Position numbers and translations under genes: made by a program. Below the pieces are notes generated by a model. That model was given only the letters and a program-made list of their open reading frames with translations, made no database searches and was not told the origin of the DNA. From NCBI GenBank assembly GCA_024230435.1, contig JAAERL010000074.1:1-48406 (forward strand): a stretch of 48,406 bases of DNA. Reading direction: 5' to 3'. Positions 1 to 9,048 of the stretch are shown here, one piece after another. This DNA comes from Desulfobacteraceae bacterium. Its GTDB lineage: Bacteria; Desulfobacterota; Desulfobacteria; Desulfobacterales; Desulfosarcinaceae. Positions within the stretch are counted from its first letter, which is position 1. The number at the start of each line of letters is the position of its first letter.

Positions 1-36
1 TGTCTTTTTTCCCGTCTTCTGCGTTATGCCAAAGCC

Positions 37-145
37 CGAATACGTTAAGTATGCAAACTGATCAGCAAAACTTTGGCGCGCCTTGAATACGAAAAAAAAT
101 CCTGCTCAATCTGGTATATTCTTTTCCGCCAATCGCCTAAACAGT
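37..145. repeat. Dispersed intergenic repeat, copy A
   Basis: This non-coding stretch shares ordered blocks with 36621-36718. The shared blocks are CGAATACGTTAAGTATGCAA (37-56), TTGGCGCGCCTT (73-84), GAAAAAAAATC (91-101) and a terminal block reading ATTCTTTT, CGCCAATCG and CTAA (118-140). Relative to copy B it carries about a dozen extra bases after 59, with the motif GCAAACT partly duplicated. It lies downstream of trmN6. No open frame is evident. Confidence 0.75.
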
Positions 146-165
146 TAAATTTCGCGGATGGATAC

Positions 166-888
166 TTATTTGGAAATCATGGCCGCTACTTCATCGGTAT
201 AGCTTCCATCGGAGCGATAAACAATTAATGGTTTTGCGACTCTTATTCCGGGACGGCCCGCCTTGGAGCCCTGGACAAGTATGAGTTTTGCGTCTTGATC
301 AGCCCTGGAATGAATACCGCGCATCCATTTTGGTTCCAGCCCGGCGTTACGCATACGGCTGATCAAGCCCGCCAACCTCTGAGCAGGATAAATAATTACA
401 AACTTTGCCCCTTTATATAACAACTTGTTTGCACAGGCCAGAAGCTGATCCAAATTTACACAGATCTCATGTCTGGCTATGGCTTTTTGACTATTCGGGT
501 TCACACGTCCCGAGTTTGGTTTGCGATACGGCGGATTGCTCACAACCCAATTAAAAGGGGCGTTGAACTGTTTGAATGTCAATGTACGCAAATCAGCATT
601 TAGCATACTGATCTTATGTTGCATCTTATTTTCGATAACGTTTTGATTCGCTACGGAAAACAAATCCGATTGAATTTCGACACCGGTAATATGTATGTCC
701 GGATAACGCAAAGCTAATATTATAGGTATGATACCGCAACCTGTACCCAGGTCCAGAACCCTGTCCCCGGCTTTGGGCTCCAGGCAAGAAGCCAGGATTG
801 CAGCATCAATGGAAAACCTATATCCATTTTTATATTGGGATATCTTGATGCGGCTGTTTAAAAATTTATTAGATGTCAAGCCGTCCAT
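166..888 (-). CDS. trmN6: tRNA1(Val) A37 N6-methyltransferase (TrmN6/YfiC-like)
   Basis: Predicted SAM-dependent N6-adenine methyltransferase of the TrmN6 family, which methylates A37 of tRNA1(Val) in E. coli. The 240-residue protein has a Rossmann motif I, DLGTGCG (residues 46-52), an acidic residue ending strand 2 (GVE, 69-71), and the amino-methyltransferase motif NPPY (118-121) followed by a basic, proline-rich loop. Length fits the family (about 240-250). The ATG sits 3 nt after the stop of the upstream DUF721 gene, so the two are probably cotranscribed. RNA substrate is inferred from family resemblance; another RNA or protein N-methyltransferase is possible. Confidence 0.75.
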   Translation of the reverse strand: MDGLTSNKFLNSRIKISQYKNGYRFSIDAAILASCLEPKAGDRVLDLGTGCGIIPIILALRYPDIHITGVEIQSDLFSVANQNVIENKMQHKISMLNADLRTLTFKQFNAPFNWVVSNPPYRKPNSGRVNPNSQKAIARHEICVNLDQLLACANKLLYKGAKFVIIYPAQRLAGLISRMRNAGLEPKWMRGIHSRADQDAKLILVQGSKAGRPGIRVAKPLIVYRSDGSYTDEVAAMISK

Positions 889-891
889 GGA

Positions 892-1209
892 TCATATCGG
901 TCCGATTTTAAATTTTACGGCTCTGACCCCTTCCCGGCCCAATGCGCAGTTCAACGACCTGATCAAATCTTTTTGCATAAATGACAAGTGATGCAAAAAA
1001 GTTGAATTTGATACGTGAATGAGCAACAGATCACCTTTAAAAGCCGCGGGTCTTGCCTGAGACGCAATGTGAGCTCCAACAGCATTTTCCCAAATATCCC
1101 AAATCTTTAAAAGAGCAGGTGATGTTGCCGGACCATGATTTGGCAATATCGTATCGATAACCGATCCAACAGTGGAAAAGTTTTTATTATTTTTGCGTCT
1201 ATTTTTCAT
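892..1209 (-). CDS. DUF721 / DciA-like protein
   Basis: A 105-residue basic protein with the DUF721 pattern: a central tryptophan-rich helix (KIWDIWENAVG), then a strand of the type GDLLLIHVSNS and a helix ending near the C terminus. Some DUF721 proteins (DciA) load the replicative helicase DnaB, but many members are uncharacterised. The frame opens at a GTG at 1233, but the internal ATG at 1209 is preferred: AAAGGT lies 12 nt upstream of it, while the GTG has no Shine-Dalgarno. It is immediately upstream of trmN6 (3-nt gap). Confidence 0.65.
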   Translation of the reverse strand: MKNRRKNNKNFSTVGSVIDTILPNHGPATSPALLKIWDIWENAVGAHIASQARPAAFKGDLLLIHVSNSTFLHHLSFMQKDLIRSLNCALGREGVRAVKFKIGPI

Positions 1210-1358
1210 CGTATTTAAGTGACCTTTAATCACGGTTACAGTTTATCCGAATCAGTTTTGATGAAACGCTGTAATTTCCGCCAATAATTCCAGTTGGTAT
1301 ATACATTAGGCCTGCAGAAGATGCAAATCATCCGTTATTGCTTGAATTTTGTTTTTCC

Positions 1359-1386
1359 TTGACTTGATTTTATCACCGTCTTAGAT
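1359..1386 (+). promoter_or_regulatory. Candidate sigma-70 promoter for hflKC
   Basis: TTGACT (1359-1364) and TTAGAT (1381-1386) are separated by 16 nt. This is the best housekeeping-like promoter in the spacer between the divergent DUF721 and hflK genes. It would give hflK a leader of about 155 nt. Sequence match only. Confidence 0.4.
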
Positions 1387-1441
1387 TAACCACTGTTTAA
1401 AACAGTTTGAATTTACATATAATCACTATTTATTTTATTGG

Positions 1442-1494
1442 TGGCAAAACCTTAGCGTTTATGGCGAATCTGCCAAAAGGTTCTGCTGGGAACC
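1442..1494 (+). promoter_or_regulatory. Possible structured leader upstream of hflK
   Basis: This GC-richer island in an AT-rich spacer contains competing base-pair options. AACCTT (1448-1453) can pair with AAGGTT (1477-1482), or GGTTC (1479-1483) can pair with GAACC (1490-1494). A local TGGC/GCCA hairpin spans 1462-1475. The two main pairings exclude each other. I recognise no named riboswitch, and the remainder of 1210-1550 shows nothing else beyond the promoter. Confidence 0.25.
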
Positions 1495-1550
1495 CGGGCA
1501 CAGTATGTGTCTTTGCGCAATAATAATCAGATCGTACAAGGAAAAAGAGT

Positions 1551-2591
1551 ATGTCATGGGATTGGGAAAAGTTAAATCAACAACATCAACACCAAAAAGG
1601 CTCACCCCCGCCTCAGATGGATGAATTGTTTAAGCAGTTCAAAAATCTGAAACTACCAGGCGGCCCTATTATTATTGGCATAATAGGCTTGATTGTCATT
1701 TTAGGATATTCCTCTTTCTTCACCATAGATACGGGTGCAGTGGGAGTTGTGCAACGATTCGGCAAATATGTTCGTATTGCAGAGCCAGGCCCCAATTTTA
1801 AGGCGCCTTTAGGTATTGAAACGGTCACAAAAGTGCCACTTGAAAAAATTGAAAGAGAAGAATTTTATATTAGCGTGGCCTCATCCTCGCCAAGATTCGG
1901 CGCAAATTCTGAAAGAGATTCGGAAACCTCGTCTCTTATGCTGACAGGTGATCTTAATGTTGCAGTTGTGCCCTGGATTGTACAATACCGGGTCAAAGAT
2001 CCAAAAAACTTCTTGTTTAAAGTAAAAAATGTTCACAATTTGCTCCGTGATTTATCCGAGACCAGCATGAGCCTGGTTGTGGGCGATCACAGCATCAATG
2101 AAGTGCTTACAAAACGCAGCGGAATTGCCAATGAAGCCGAAAAGGTTTTGCAAATAGAACTGGATAATGCCAGCACCGGGCTTCTGGTTGTGAATGTCGA
2201 ATTGAAAAAAACCAATGTTCCCACACCTGTTCAGAGTTCATTCAATGAAGTGAACCAGGCTATCCAGGACAAGGAAAAAATGATTTATAAGGCCAGGGAA
2301 GACTATAATAAAGAGATTCCCCGAGCCAAGGGCGAAGCCGAGCGTACCATTAAAACTGCTGAAGGTTATGCCCTGGACAGGGTAAACCGGGCCAAAGGCA
2401 ACACTGCAAGGTTCGATTCACTGTATTCGGAATACATAAAGGCCAAAGATGTGACCAAAAGGAGGCTTTACCTGGAATCAATCAAAGAACTCCTGCCCAA
2501 ATTGGGATCGATTTTCATTATCGACGATAGCCAAAAAAATCTGCTGCCTTTCTTGAACCTTAAAACCCTGACCGAAGGTAACGAAAAATGA
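1551..2591 (+). CDS. hflK: HflK, SPFH-family modulator of FtsH
   Basis: Membrane-anchored SPFH/prohibitin protein that with HflC forms a cage around the FtsH protease at the inner membrane. The 346-residue sequence starts with a short Gln/His/Pro-rich cytoplasmic segment, then one transmembrane helix (about residues 38-58), then an SPFH domain beginning VGVVQRFGKY. A long Ala/Lys/Glu helical region follows (RAKGEAERTIKTAEGYA, about 258-275). The start ATG follows AAGGAAAAAGAG. Its stop overlaps the hflC start by 4 nt (ATGA), so the pair is translationally coupled as in other bacteria. Confidence 0.93.
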   Translation: MSWDWEKLNQQHQHQKGSPPPQMDELFKQFKNLKLPGGPIIIGIIGLIVILGYSSFFTIDTGAVGVVQRFGKYVRIAEPGPNFKAPLGIETVTKVPLEKIEREEFYISVASSSPRFGANSERDSETSSLMLTGDLNVAVVPWIVQYRVKDPKNFLFKVKNVHNLLRDLSETSMSLVVGDHSINEVLTKRSGIANEAEKVLQIELDNASTGLLVVNVELKKTNVPTPVQSSFNEVNQAIQDKEKMIYKAREDYNKEIPRAKGEAERTIKTAEGYALDRVNRAKGNTARFDSLYSEYIKAKDVTKRRLYLESIKELLPKLGSIFIIDDSQKNLLPFLNLKTLTEGNEK

Positions 2592-3559
2592 ATATCAAAG
2601 TAATTTTTGCGATACTGATTCTTATTATCGTGGTGGGTTCACTTATGTGCGCCTACACTGTTGATGAAACCGAACAGGTTTTAGTTACCCGTTTCAATAA
2701 AATTAACCGGGTAGTCGCAGAACCCGGTTTACATTTTAAATTGCCAGTGATTGAAAAAAAAATCTCTTATCTGAAAAACCTGCAGGAATGGGATGGCGAC
2801 CCGGGCCAAATCCCCACAAAAGAAAAACGTTACATATCGGTAGACAGTTTTGCCCGCTGGCGGATAACCAGTCCCGTTCTGTTTTTTAAAACCATAGGAC
2901 CTGTTCAAGATAACGCCAGGTACCGCCTGGATGAAATTATTGATCCAGCTGTGCGGGACTTGATCACCTCAAACAGGCTTATTGACGCTGTACGCAACAG
3001 CAACAGAAAACTCGATACTTTTGAGTCGGATCTTGCACAGGCAAAGGTTGAGACTAAAAAGGACCAACTGTCCACTTACACTGTAACTACCGGCCGTAGT
3101 GAGATTAACTTAAGAATATTGGCAGAGGCAAAGCCCAAGTTAAAAAAATTCGGTATTGAACTTGTGGATGTTAAAATAAAGCGCATCAATTACGTAAGGG
3201 ATGTGCGGGATTCGGTTTACGGGCGAATGATCCAGGAGCGCAAACAAATTGCTGAAAAATACCGTTCCGAGGGGCAGGGCGAATCTCGAAAAATTCTCGG
3301 CGATAAAGAATTGGAGTTGAAAAGAATTCAATCCCGGGCTTATCGAAAAGCTCAGGAAATCAAAGGTAAGGCTGATGCTGAAGCCACCCGCCTATACGCG
3401 GAAACGTTCGGTAAAGATCCGGGATTTTATTCGTTTACAAAATCGTTGGAAATTTACAATGAAGCATTCAATAAATCCAGCACACTTGTTCTGTCCACGG
3501 ATTCGGAGCTTCTTAAATATCTCAAGGGCGGAGGCTTGAGTGCCAAACCCCGCAAGTAA
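2588..3559 (+). CDS. hflC: HflC, SPFH-family modulator of FtsH
   Basis: Partner of HflK in the FtsH-regulating membrane complex. The 323-residue protein has an N-terminal transmembrane anchor (about residues 3-22), an SPFH domain (EQVLVTRFNK onward), and a charged coiled-coil region with the HflC-typical stretches RMIQERKQIAEKYRSEG and KADAEATRLYAE. Length is close to the family norm (about 300-335). Its start overlaps hflK by 4 nt. A strong hairpin terminator follows at 3713-3752, ending the hflKC unit before the oppositely oriented bS22-like gene. Confidence 0.93.
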   Translation: MNIKVIFAILILIIVVGSLMCAYTVDETEQVLVTRFNKINRVVAEPGLHFKLPVIEKKISYLKNLQEWDGDPGQIPTKEKRYISVDSFARWRITSPVLFFKTIGPVQDNARYRLDEIIDPAVRDLITSNRLIDAVRNSNRKLDTFESDLAQAKVETKKDQLSTYTVTTGRSEINLRILAEAKPKLKKFGIELVDVKIKRINYVRDVRDSVYGRMIQERKQIAEKYRSEGQGESRKILGDKELELKRIQSRAYRKAQEIKGKADAEATRLYAETFGKDPGFYSFTKSLEIYNEAFNKSSTLVLSTDSELLKYLKGGGLSAKPRK

Positions 3560-3712
3560 AAAAGGCTGATAAAAGGACACAAGGCTTTGGGGCGCAAAGT
3601 TGGCGATGCTGGATGCGCCATACCCGGATATGCTTTTAGGGTCTTGCCTTTTACAATAAACGATGTGGTTATTGGGCATTGGCCTGTAATCAGCCATACC
3701 CTTTGGGGCAAT

Positions 3713-3752
3713 AAAAAAGCACCATTTTTTTAATCTAAAATGGTGCTTTTTT
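3713..3752. terminator. Bidirectional intrinsic terminator
   Basis: A perfect 16-bp stem: AAAAAAGCACCATTTT (3713-3728) pairs with AAAATGGTGCTTTTTT (3737-3752) around an 8-nt loop. There is a T run on both strands. It lies between convergent hflC (plus) and the bS22-like gene (minus) and can end both transcripts. Confidence 0.92.
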
Positions 3753-3785
3753 AATTTCGGCATTTGAAGAAAATCGCAACAATCA

Positions 3786-3884
3786 TTATTTGCCCTTTCT
3801 ACGCTGATGCCGCGTGCGAGCTAACAACTTGCGATGCTTATGTTTTCTCATTTTTTTCCTTCGCTTCTTAACAACACTACCCAA
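3786..3884 (-). CDS. bS22-like / AURKAIP1-COX24 domain micro-protein (32 aa)
   Basis: A very small gene that conventional gene callers would easily miss. It starts with TTG and encodes 32 residues beginning MGSVVKKRRKKMRKHKHRK and ending with RRKGK. About half the residues are Lys or Arg. The pattern GSV-x-KKRRK-x-M-x-K-x-KHRKLL-x-RTR-x-QRRK is that of the AURKAIP1/COX24 family, known from mitochondrial small-subunit protein mS38 and the mycobacterial 30S protein called bS22. The likely role is therefore a 30S-bound protein near the decoding region. The start is fixed by an exceptional Shine-Dalgarno with a 7-nt spacer and by the family N terminus. It converges with hflC across a terminator. 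Confidence 0.85.
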   Translation of the reverse strand: MGSVVKKRRKKMRKHKHRKLLARTRHQRRKGK

Positions 3885-3885
3885 T

Positions 3886-3899
3886 GGATCACCTCCTTT
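3886..3899 (-). promoter_or_regulatory. Exceptionally long Shine-Dalgarno of the bS22-like gene
   Basis: On the minus strand this reads AAAGGAGGTGATCC, a 14-nt perfect complement of the usual 16S rRNA 3' tail (GGATCACCTCCTTT). The AGGAGG core ends 7 nt before the TTG start. Read on the plus strand it imitates the end of a 16S gene, but no rRNA is present. Confidence 0.85.
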
Positions 3900-3927
3900 C
3901 TTGTATTAGCGATAAATAAACGCGGTT

Positions 3928-3957
3928 AATATATCATCACAACAGCGGCCTTGTCCA
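3928..3957 (-). promoter_or_regulatory. Candidate promoter for the bS22-like gene
   Basis: On the minus strand, TGGACA (3957-3952) is followed after 18 nt by TATATT (3933-3928). The start codon lies about 35 nt further on, just past the Shine-Dalgarno. Sequence match only. Confidence 0.4.
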
Positions 3958-4062
3958 CTAATTTTATGGTGTATTTTCGAAGGGCCTGGCTGTGGCCGTA
4001 AAACTGCGGCCTGATAACACACCATTGTTATTCTAAAGCATGTATGTTATTTGGCGTTCATC

Positions 4063-4608
4063 ATGAGCTTTTTAGCAACCAAGAGATTTACGCTGAACGA
4101 TATTCAAATGGTCAATAGGGCTGTTCTAATTGCTGAAGAGTTAGTCAGCAATTTTTTTAAAATGTCTGCGAATCAATGGTTGCGGCCGAAATACGATGTC
4201 AAAACCCTTGTGCAATTGGGCCAAAATGAAATCGTGGAAGGCCCTTTTGCACAAATCATTCGTTATGAGGGAAAACGCACGGGATCATCGCTTGGATCAG
4301 ATTCTTACGATTTCTATAAAATCTGCCTTCAGGACCACACAATAATAAAAACCCTTGAATCCAATCCGCTTTTATCCCTTTTTCCCATATGTTTGTATAT
4401 CATCACCCATGAACTGGTTCATATCGTACGATTTAGCAAGTTTCTCCAGATATTTGACGCCTCTGCTGCTGAAAAGCTTGCCGAAGAAAAACGCGTACAC
4501 ACGATAACCAATAACATTCTGACCCCCGTAAGGCAGAACGGCCTTAATATAGTGCTGGATTATTTCAAACAATGGCGTTTGCCAATTGAAGATTTAGAAA
4601 ATCAATAA
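4063..4608 (+). CDS. Orphan HExxH putative zinc metallopeptidase
   Basis: I do not recognise a named family. The 181-residue soluble protein carries HELVH at residues 116-120, a zinc-protease-type HExxH, within a hydrophobic helix (LYIITHELVHIV). A pair of glutamates follows about 25 residues later (EEKRVH, 141-146), a plausible gluzincin-like third ligand. No signal peptide or transmembrane anchor is evident. The ATG at 4063 is preferred over the in-frame TTG at 4051; neither has a clear Shine-Dalgarno. It lies between the bS22-like gene and fmdB in a proteostasis neighbourhood (hflKC, groESL). Proteolytic activity is inferred from the motif only. Confidence 0.55.
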   Translation: MSFLATKRFTLNDIQMVNRAVLIAEELVSNFFKMSANQWLRPKYDVKTLVQLGQNEIVEGPFAQIIRYEGKRTGSSLGSDSYDFYKICLQDHTIIKTLESNPLLSLFPICLYIITHELVHIVRFSKFLQIFDASAAEKLAEEKRVHTITNNILTPVRQNGLNIVLDYFKQWRLPIEDLENQ

Positions 4609-4706
4609 ATTATCATTTGCACCGGCTTGACAAGCCAAAATCTCACACTATATTAAGCCAAAAATTTTAAGCCAATATTCGGTATGTATAAGGAGGATTC
4701 AAAAGA

Positions 4707-4988
4707 ATGCCGATCTATGAATATCAATGCAAGTCGTGCGGTAAAATTGAGGAAGCTCTGCAAAAATTTTCCGAAAAGCCTCTCTCAGAATGCAAGCATT
4801 GTCCGGGCAAACTCCATAAGCTCATTTCACATAGTGCTTTCCATTTAAAAGGCTCCGGCTGGTATGTGACGGATTATGCCGGCAACTCGCAGAAAGATGA
4901 TTCTAAATCACAAAACAGTTTACCGGATAAAAAAGAGAATAAAAGCACTGCGGCGGATTCAGCTAAAAAAACAAGCGATCCTGATTGA
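4707..4988 (+). CDS. FmdB-family zinc ribbon protein
   Basis: A 93-residue protein with the FmdB/CxxC_CXXC_SSSS zinc ribbon at its N terminus: MPIYEYQC, CKSCG (Cys8 and Cys11) and a second pair CKHCPG (Cys29 and Cys32). A conserved GSGWYVTDY segment follows, then a low-complexity Lys/Ser/Asp tail. The family is named for a putative regulator of the formamidase operon, but its function is unsettled. A strong Shine-Dalgarno (AAGGAGG) precedes the ATG. It lies alone between the HExxH gene and groES. Confidence 0.88.
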   Translation: MPIYEYQCKSCGKIEEALQKFSEKPLSECKHCPGKLHKLISHSAFHLKGSGWYVTDYAGNSQKDDSKSQNSLPDKKENKSTAADSAKKTSDPD

Positions 4989-5152
4989 AACTATTAATCG
5001 ATTGCCTCCGGATCAATACGGTTGACATTGATTTTTGCGGGGCCGGGACTATGAACACGTTTGAATTAATGATACTGTTTCGCATATCACAAATAATAAA
5101 ATTCAAGTGCAATACAGAAACGTTGATTGTTAATTCAGCATTACTTCATACT

Positions 5153-5182
5153 TTGTCAATTTCAGATTGTTAGGCTGATAAT
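5153..5182 (+). promoter_or_regulatory. Candidate housekeeping promoter for groESL
   Basis: TTGTCA (5153-5158) and GATAAT (5177-5182) are separated by 18 nt, each matching 5 of 6 consensus bases. It would give groES a leader of about 320 nt. I found no CIRCE element (TTAGCACTC-N9-GAGTGCTAA) and no convincing sigma-32 promoter. Confidence 0.4.
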
Positions 5183-5511
5183 TTTATAAAGGAAAGAAGG
5201 TTTAGTTTTTAACAAACCGTTTTTAATATATATAGAAAAATGCATCTTTGAAATTAAAGATGTATTATATAACTGATTTAAAAAGTTAATGGTTACCTTA
5301 CTAAACGCAGGCAATAATATTGGAAAGGAGGTTGCAAAATCAACCCGGAGCAGTTTTTCGGGGCAAAGGGTAACAAGGCAACAGATATGGCCAATATCCT
5401 AATTTTTTGCTTGCAAGTAATAACTAAATCTATTTTTAATAAGACCATTATTAAAATGGTGCATTGATAACCATTTATTTAATCTGATGAAAATGAAGGA
5501 GAAAAAGCAAA
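5183..5511 (+). other. Long groES leader with hairpins and a possible ATC-start micro-ORF
   Basis: The leader holds a CATCTTT/AAAGATG hairpin (5243-5262), a GGTTG/CAACC hairpin (5330-5345) and a GATAT/ATATC hairpin (near 5381-5396). A strong Shine-Dalgarno, AAAGGAGG (5324-5331), has no ATG, GTG or TTG at normal spacing. At 7 nt there is ATC (5339), which opens a 42-codon frame ending at TGA 5465-5467; its product would begin (M)NPEQFFGAKGNK. I match it to no riboswitch class. A 62-codon frame starting at 4985 looks spurious. Confidence 0.3.
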
Positions 5512-5799
5512 ATGAAATTAACACCTTTACAGGATCGAATTCTTGTACATCGCGTTGAAGAAGAGACAACCACAAAAGGCGGAATCATCATTCCCGATAC
5601 AGCCAAGGAAAAACCCGCTGAAGGCAAAGTAGTAGCTGTAGGCAATGGAAAAATCGGCGATGATGGTCAGCGTATTGCCCTGGAGATCAAAGAAGGCGAC
5701 CGTATTCTGTTCGGCAAATATTCCGGTACTGAAGTTAAAATCGAAGGTGAAGAATATTTGATTATGCGTGAAGACGATGTTCTTGGCATTATCGGCTAA
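5512..5799 (+). CDS. groES: GroES co-chaperonin
   Basis: Heptameric 10-kDa lid of the GroEL chaperonin. The 95-residue protein has the canonical start [17 protein letters not shown], a mobile loop including [15 protein letters not shown] (about residues 20-35), and a C-terminal strand ending DDVLGIIG. Length is standard. A Shine-Dalgarno AAGGAG lies 10 nt before the ATG. It is followed by groEL after an unusually long 170-nt spacer. Confidence 0.98.
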   Translation: MKLTPLQDRILVHRVEEETTTKGGIIIPDTAKEKPAEGKVVAVGNGKIGDDGQRIALEIKEGDRILFGKYSGTEVKIEGEEYLIMREDDVLGIIG

Positions 5800-5924
5800 G
5801 TGACATCATAGAATAATCGCTCACGATAGCAATATCCAGACTAAGTTGAAGATAATAAAATATCTGATAGACAAAACCAAACCTTGGATTATCTGTGCAA
5901 GCGAGCAGCAGATCAAATCCGTAG

Positions 5925-7628
<1,704 letters not shown>

Positions 7629-7672
7629 GGTGCAATCCCAATCAACTTATAAGTCCCATTAGCTAATAAAAT

Positions 7673-7712
7673 AAAAAGACCTCCGAGGCTATCACAGACC
7701 GGAGGTCTTTTT
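7673..7712 (+). terminator. groESL intrinsic terminator
   Basis: The stem AAAAAGACCTCCG (7673-7685) pairs with CGGAGGTCTTTTT (7700-7712) around a 14-nt loop and is followed by T residues. It starts 44 nt after the groEL stop. Confidence 0.95.
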
Positions 7713-7778
7713 TATGTTAAAAAACATATATATACTTAGTTTTTAACTTTATAATTCCCCTTGCCTGTCACTGAAAAC

Positions 7779-7808
7779 TTGACAAAAGCCCCCGAACCAG
7801 GCTACTGA
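7779..7808 (+). promoter_or_regulatory. Possible promoter for the LysM gene
   Basis: A perfect TTGACA (7779-7784) is followed after 17-18 nt by a poor -10 (CTACTG or TACTGA, 7802-7808). Weak support. Confidence 0.25.
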
Positions 7809-7864
7809 AATTAATAAGAATGTTTTCTTTTTCACAAAACCGCAAATAGATGGGGATCTTAGCG

Positions 7865-8932
7865 ATGAATATCGAGAGATACGTCTGCCGGACCATGCTC
7901 GTCACTTTGTTGATTGGCATGATTTCATTAGTTTGCATGCATGGCATGTCCTATGCTCAAGAGTCTGAAAAAAACACTCAGCAGGACATCCAATATGAAA
8001 CAGGTTTTTATTATACGATAAAAAAGGGAGATACCTTGTGGGATATTTCTCAACACTTCAGCGACTCTGCCTGGCAATGGCCCGATTTATGGAGTGATAA
8101 CGATCAAATCCCAAATCCGCATTGGATTTATCCTGGAGAACGCATTCGCCTTTATAGAAAAAAAGACTCTGCAAAACGGACTGAAGGCATCCCACAGCCT
8201 GCGCCCCAAGTGCAAACCTCAATGGAAATGCCAGAAGCCGATCAACCGAAAGTTGAATTTCTATACAACCAATTGAACGAGGTCGGTTTTATCCGAAAGC
8301 CAGCAGTTAACCCCACCGGTGTGATTTTTAAATGCCTACGAAATAAAAAGCTTATCAGCTTTGACGATGTGGTTTATATAAAAAATCCTGAGAAAGGCAC
8401 TGTTTCCGGTATGCAGCCGGGATCACGCTGGACGATTTATCGTTTGTTGAGTCCAACAAAGGATAAACAATCACAGCGCACTATCGGATCACAACATTAT
8501 TTATTAGGAGTTGTTGAAATCACTGAAAATAACAAAGAGTACGCTATCGGCAGAATTATAAAATCGTATCGGCGTATTAGCGTTGGGGATTTATTAATGC
8601 CCTACAAGCCTAAATCCATCGAAGTCATTGTCAGTGAGAGCGCTCCCGGCATCAAGGGACATATTATAGGATCGGAGGAACATACTGCACTTATCGGCGA
8701 GTATTTTATTGCGTTCATTGATAAGGGCAAACAGGATAAAATCATTCCGGGGCAACTTTATAATATTTACGAACAAGATGAAATGATCGATTCAAAGGGA
8801 AAAAAACTCCCTTTAAAACCTGTTGATATAGGATCTTTGATCGTGCTTCGTACTGAAAAAACGACATCAACGGTTTTAATCACTGCCTCCAAAGCCAAAA
8901 TTGTACCCGACACAAAGATTCGGACGCCCTAA
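7865..8932 (+). CDS. Exported LysM-domain protein
   Basis: A 355-residue secreted or periplasmic protein. It has an N-terminal signal peptide (about residues 1-31, ending SYAQE), then one LysM domain at about 49-97 (YTIKKGDTLWDIS and IPNPHWIYPGERI), so it probably binds peptidoglycan. The remaining 250 residues are beta-rich with regular hydrophobic strands and no recognised catalytic motif. The start at 7865 is preferred over ATG 7850 because GGGGATC precedes it and it gives a cleaner signal peptide. LysM proteins of this layout occur in deltaproteobacteria near pilus or envelope genes; here the next genes, convergent, are the pilus block. Function beyond wall binding is unknown. Confidence 0.8.
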   Translation: MNIERYVCRTMLVTLLIGMISLVCMHGMSYAQESEKNTQQDIQYETGFYYTIKKGDTLWDISQHFSDSAWQWPDLWSDNDQIPNPHWIYPGERIRLYRKKDSAKRTEGIPQPAPQVQTSMEMPEADQPKVEFLYNQLNEVGFIRKPAVNPTGVIFKCLRNKKLISFDDVVYIKNPEKGTVSGMQPGSRWTIYRLLSPTKDKQSQRTIGSQHYLLGVVEITENNKEYAIGRIIKSYRRISVGDLLMPYKPKSIEVIVSESAPGIKGHIIGSEEHTALIGEYFIAFIDKGKQDKIIPGQLYNIYEQDEMIDSKGKKLPLKPVDIGSLIVLRTEKTTSTVLITASKAKIVPDTKIRTP

Positions 8933-8955
8933 TTATGCCGTCATTACGTTGGTTT

Positions 8956-8978
8956 AAGGATTGCAAAGCAGTCTTTTT
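8956..8978. terminator. Weak hairpin between convergent LysM and pilus-ATPase genes
   Basis: AAGGATTG (8956-8963) pairs, with G-U pairs, with CAGTCTTT (8969-8976), followed by T residues. It is a plausible weak terminator for the LysM gene. Confidence 0.35.
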
Positions 8979-9048
8979 AAGCACATAACCTTATTGATAT
9001 TTTAGGGACATTTTTTCCGCGACCCTAACCAGCCAGATTGTCAGGCTC

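Noticed and set aside
1480-1520. GGGCAC...TTGC-like sequence considered as a sigma-54 promoter before hflK.
   Set aside because: The GG and GC elements are not at the required 10-nt spacing.
3886-3900. GGATCACCTCCTTTC on the plus strand looks like the 3' end of a 16S rRNA gene.
   Set aside because: No 16S sequence precedes it; it is the reverse complement of the Shine-Dalgarno of the minus-strand bS22-like gene.
4985-5173. 62-codon TTG frame overlapping the fmdB stop.
   Set aside because: No Shine-Dalgarno, no family pattern, and AT-rich spacer composition; it also overlaps the likely groESL promoter.
5100-5511. Search for a CIRCE/HrcA operator or a sigma-32 promoter upstream of groES.
   Set aside because: No TTAGCACTC-N9-GAGTGCTAA and no CTTGAA-CCCAT pair; heat control is not visible here.
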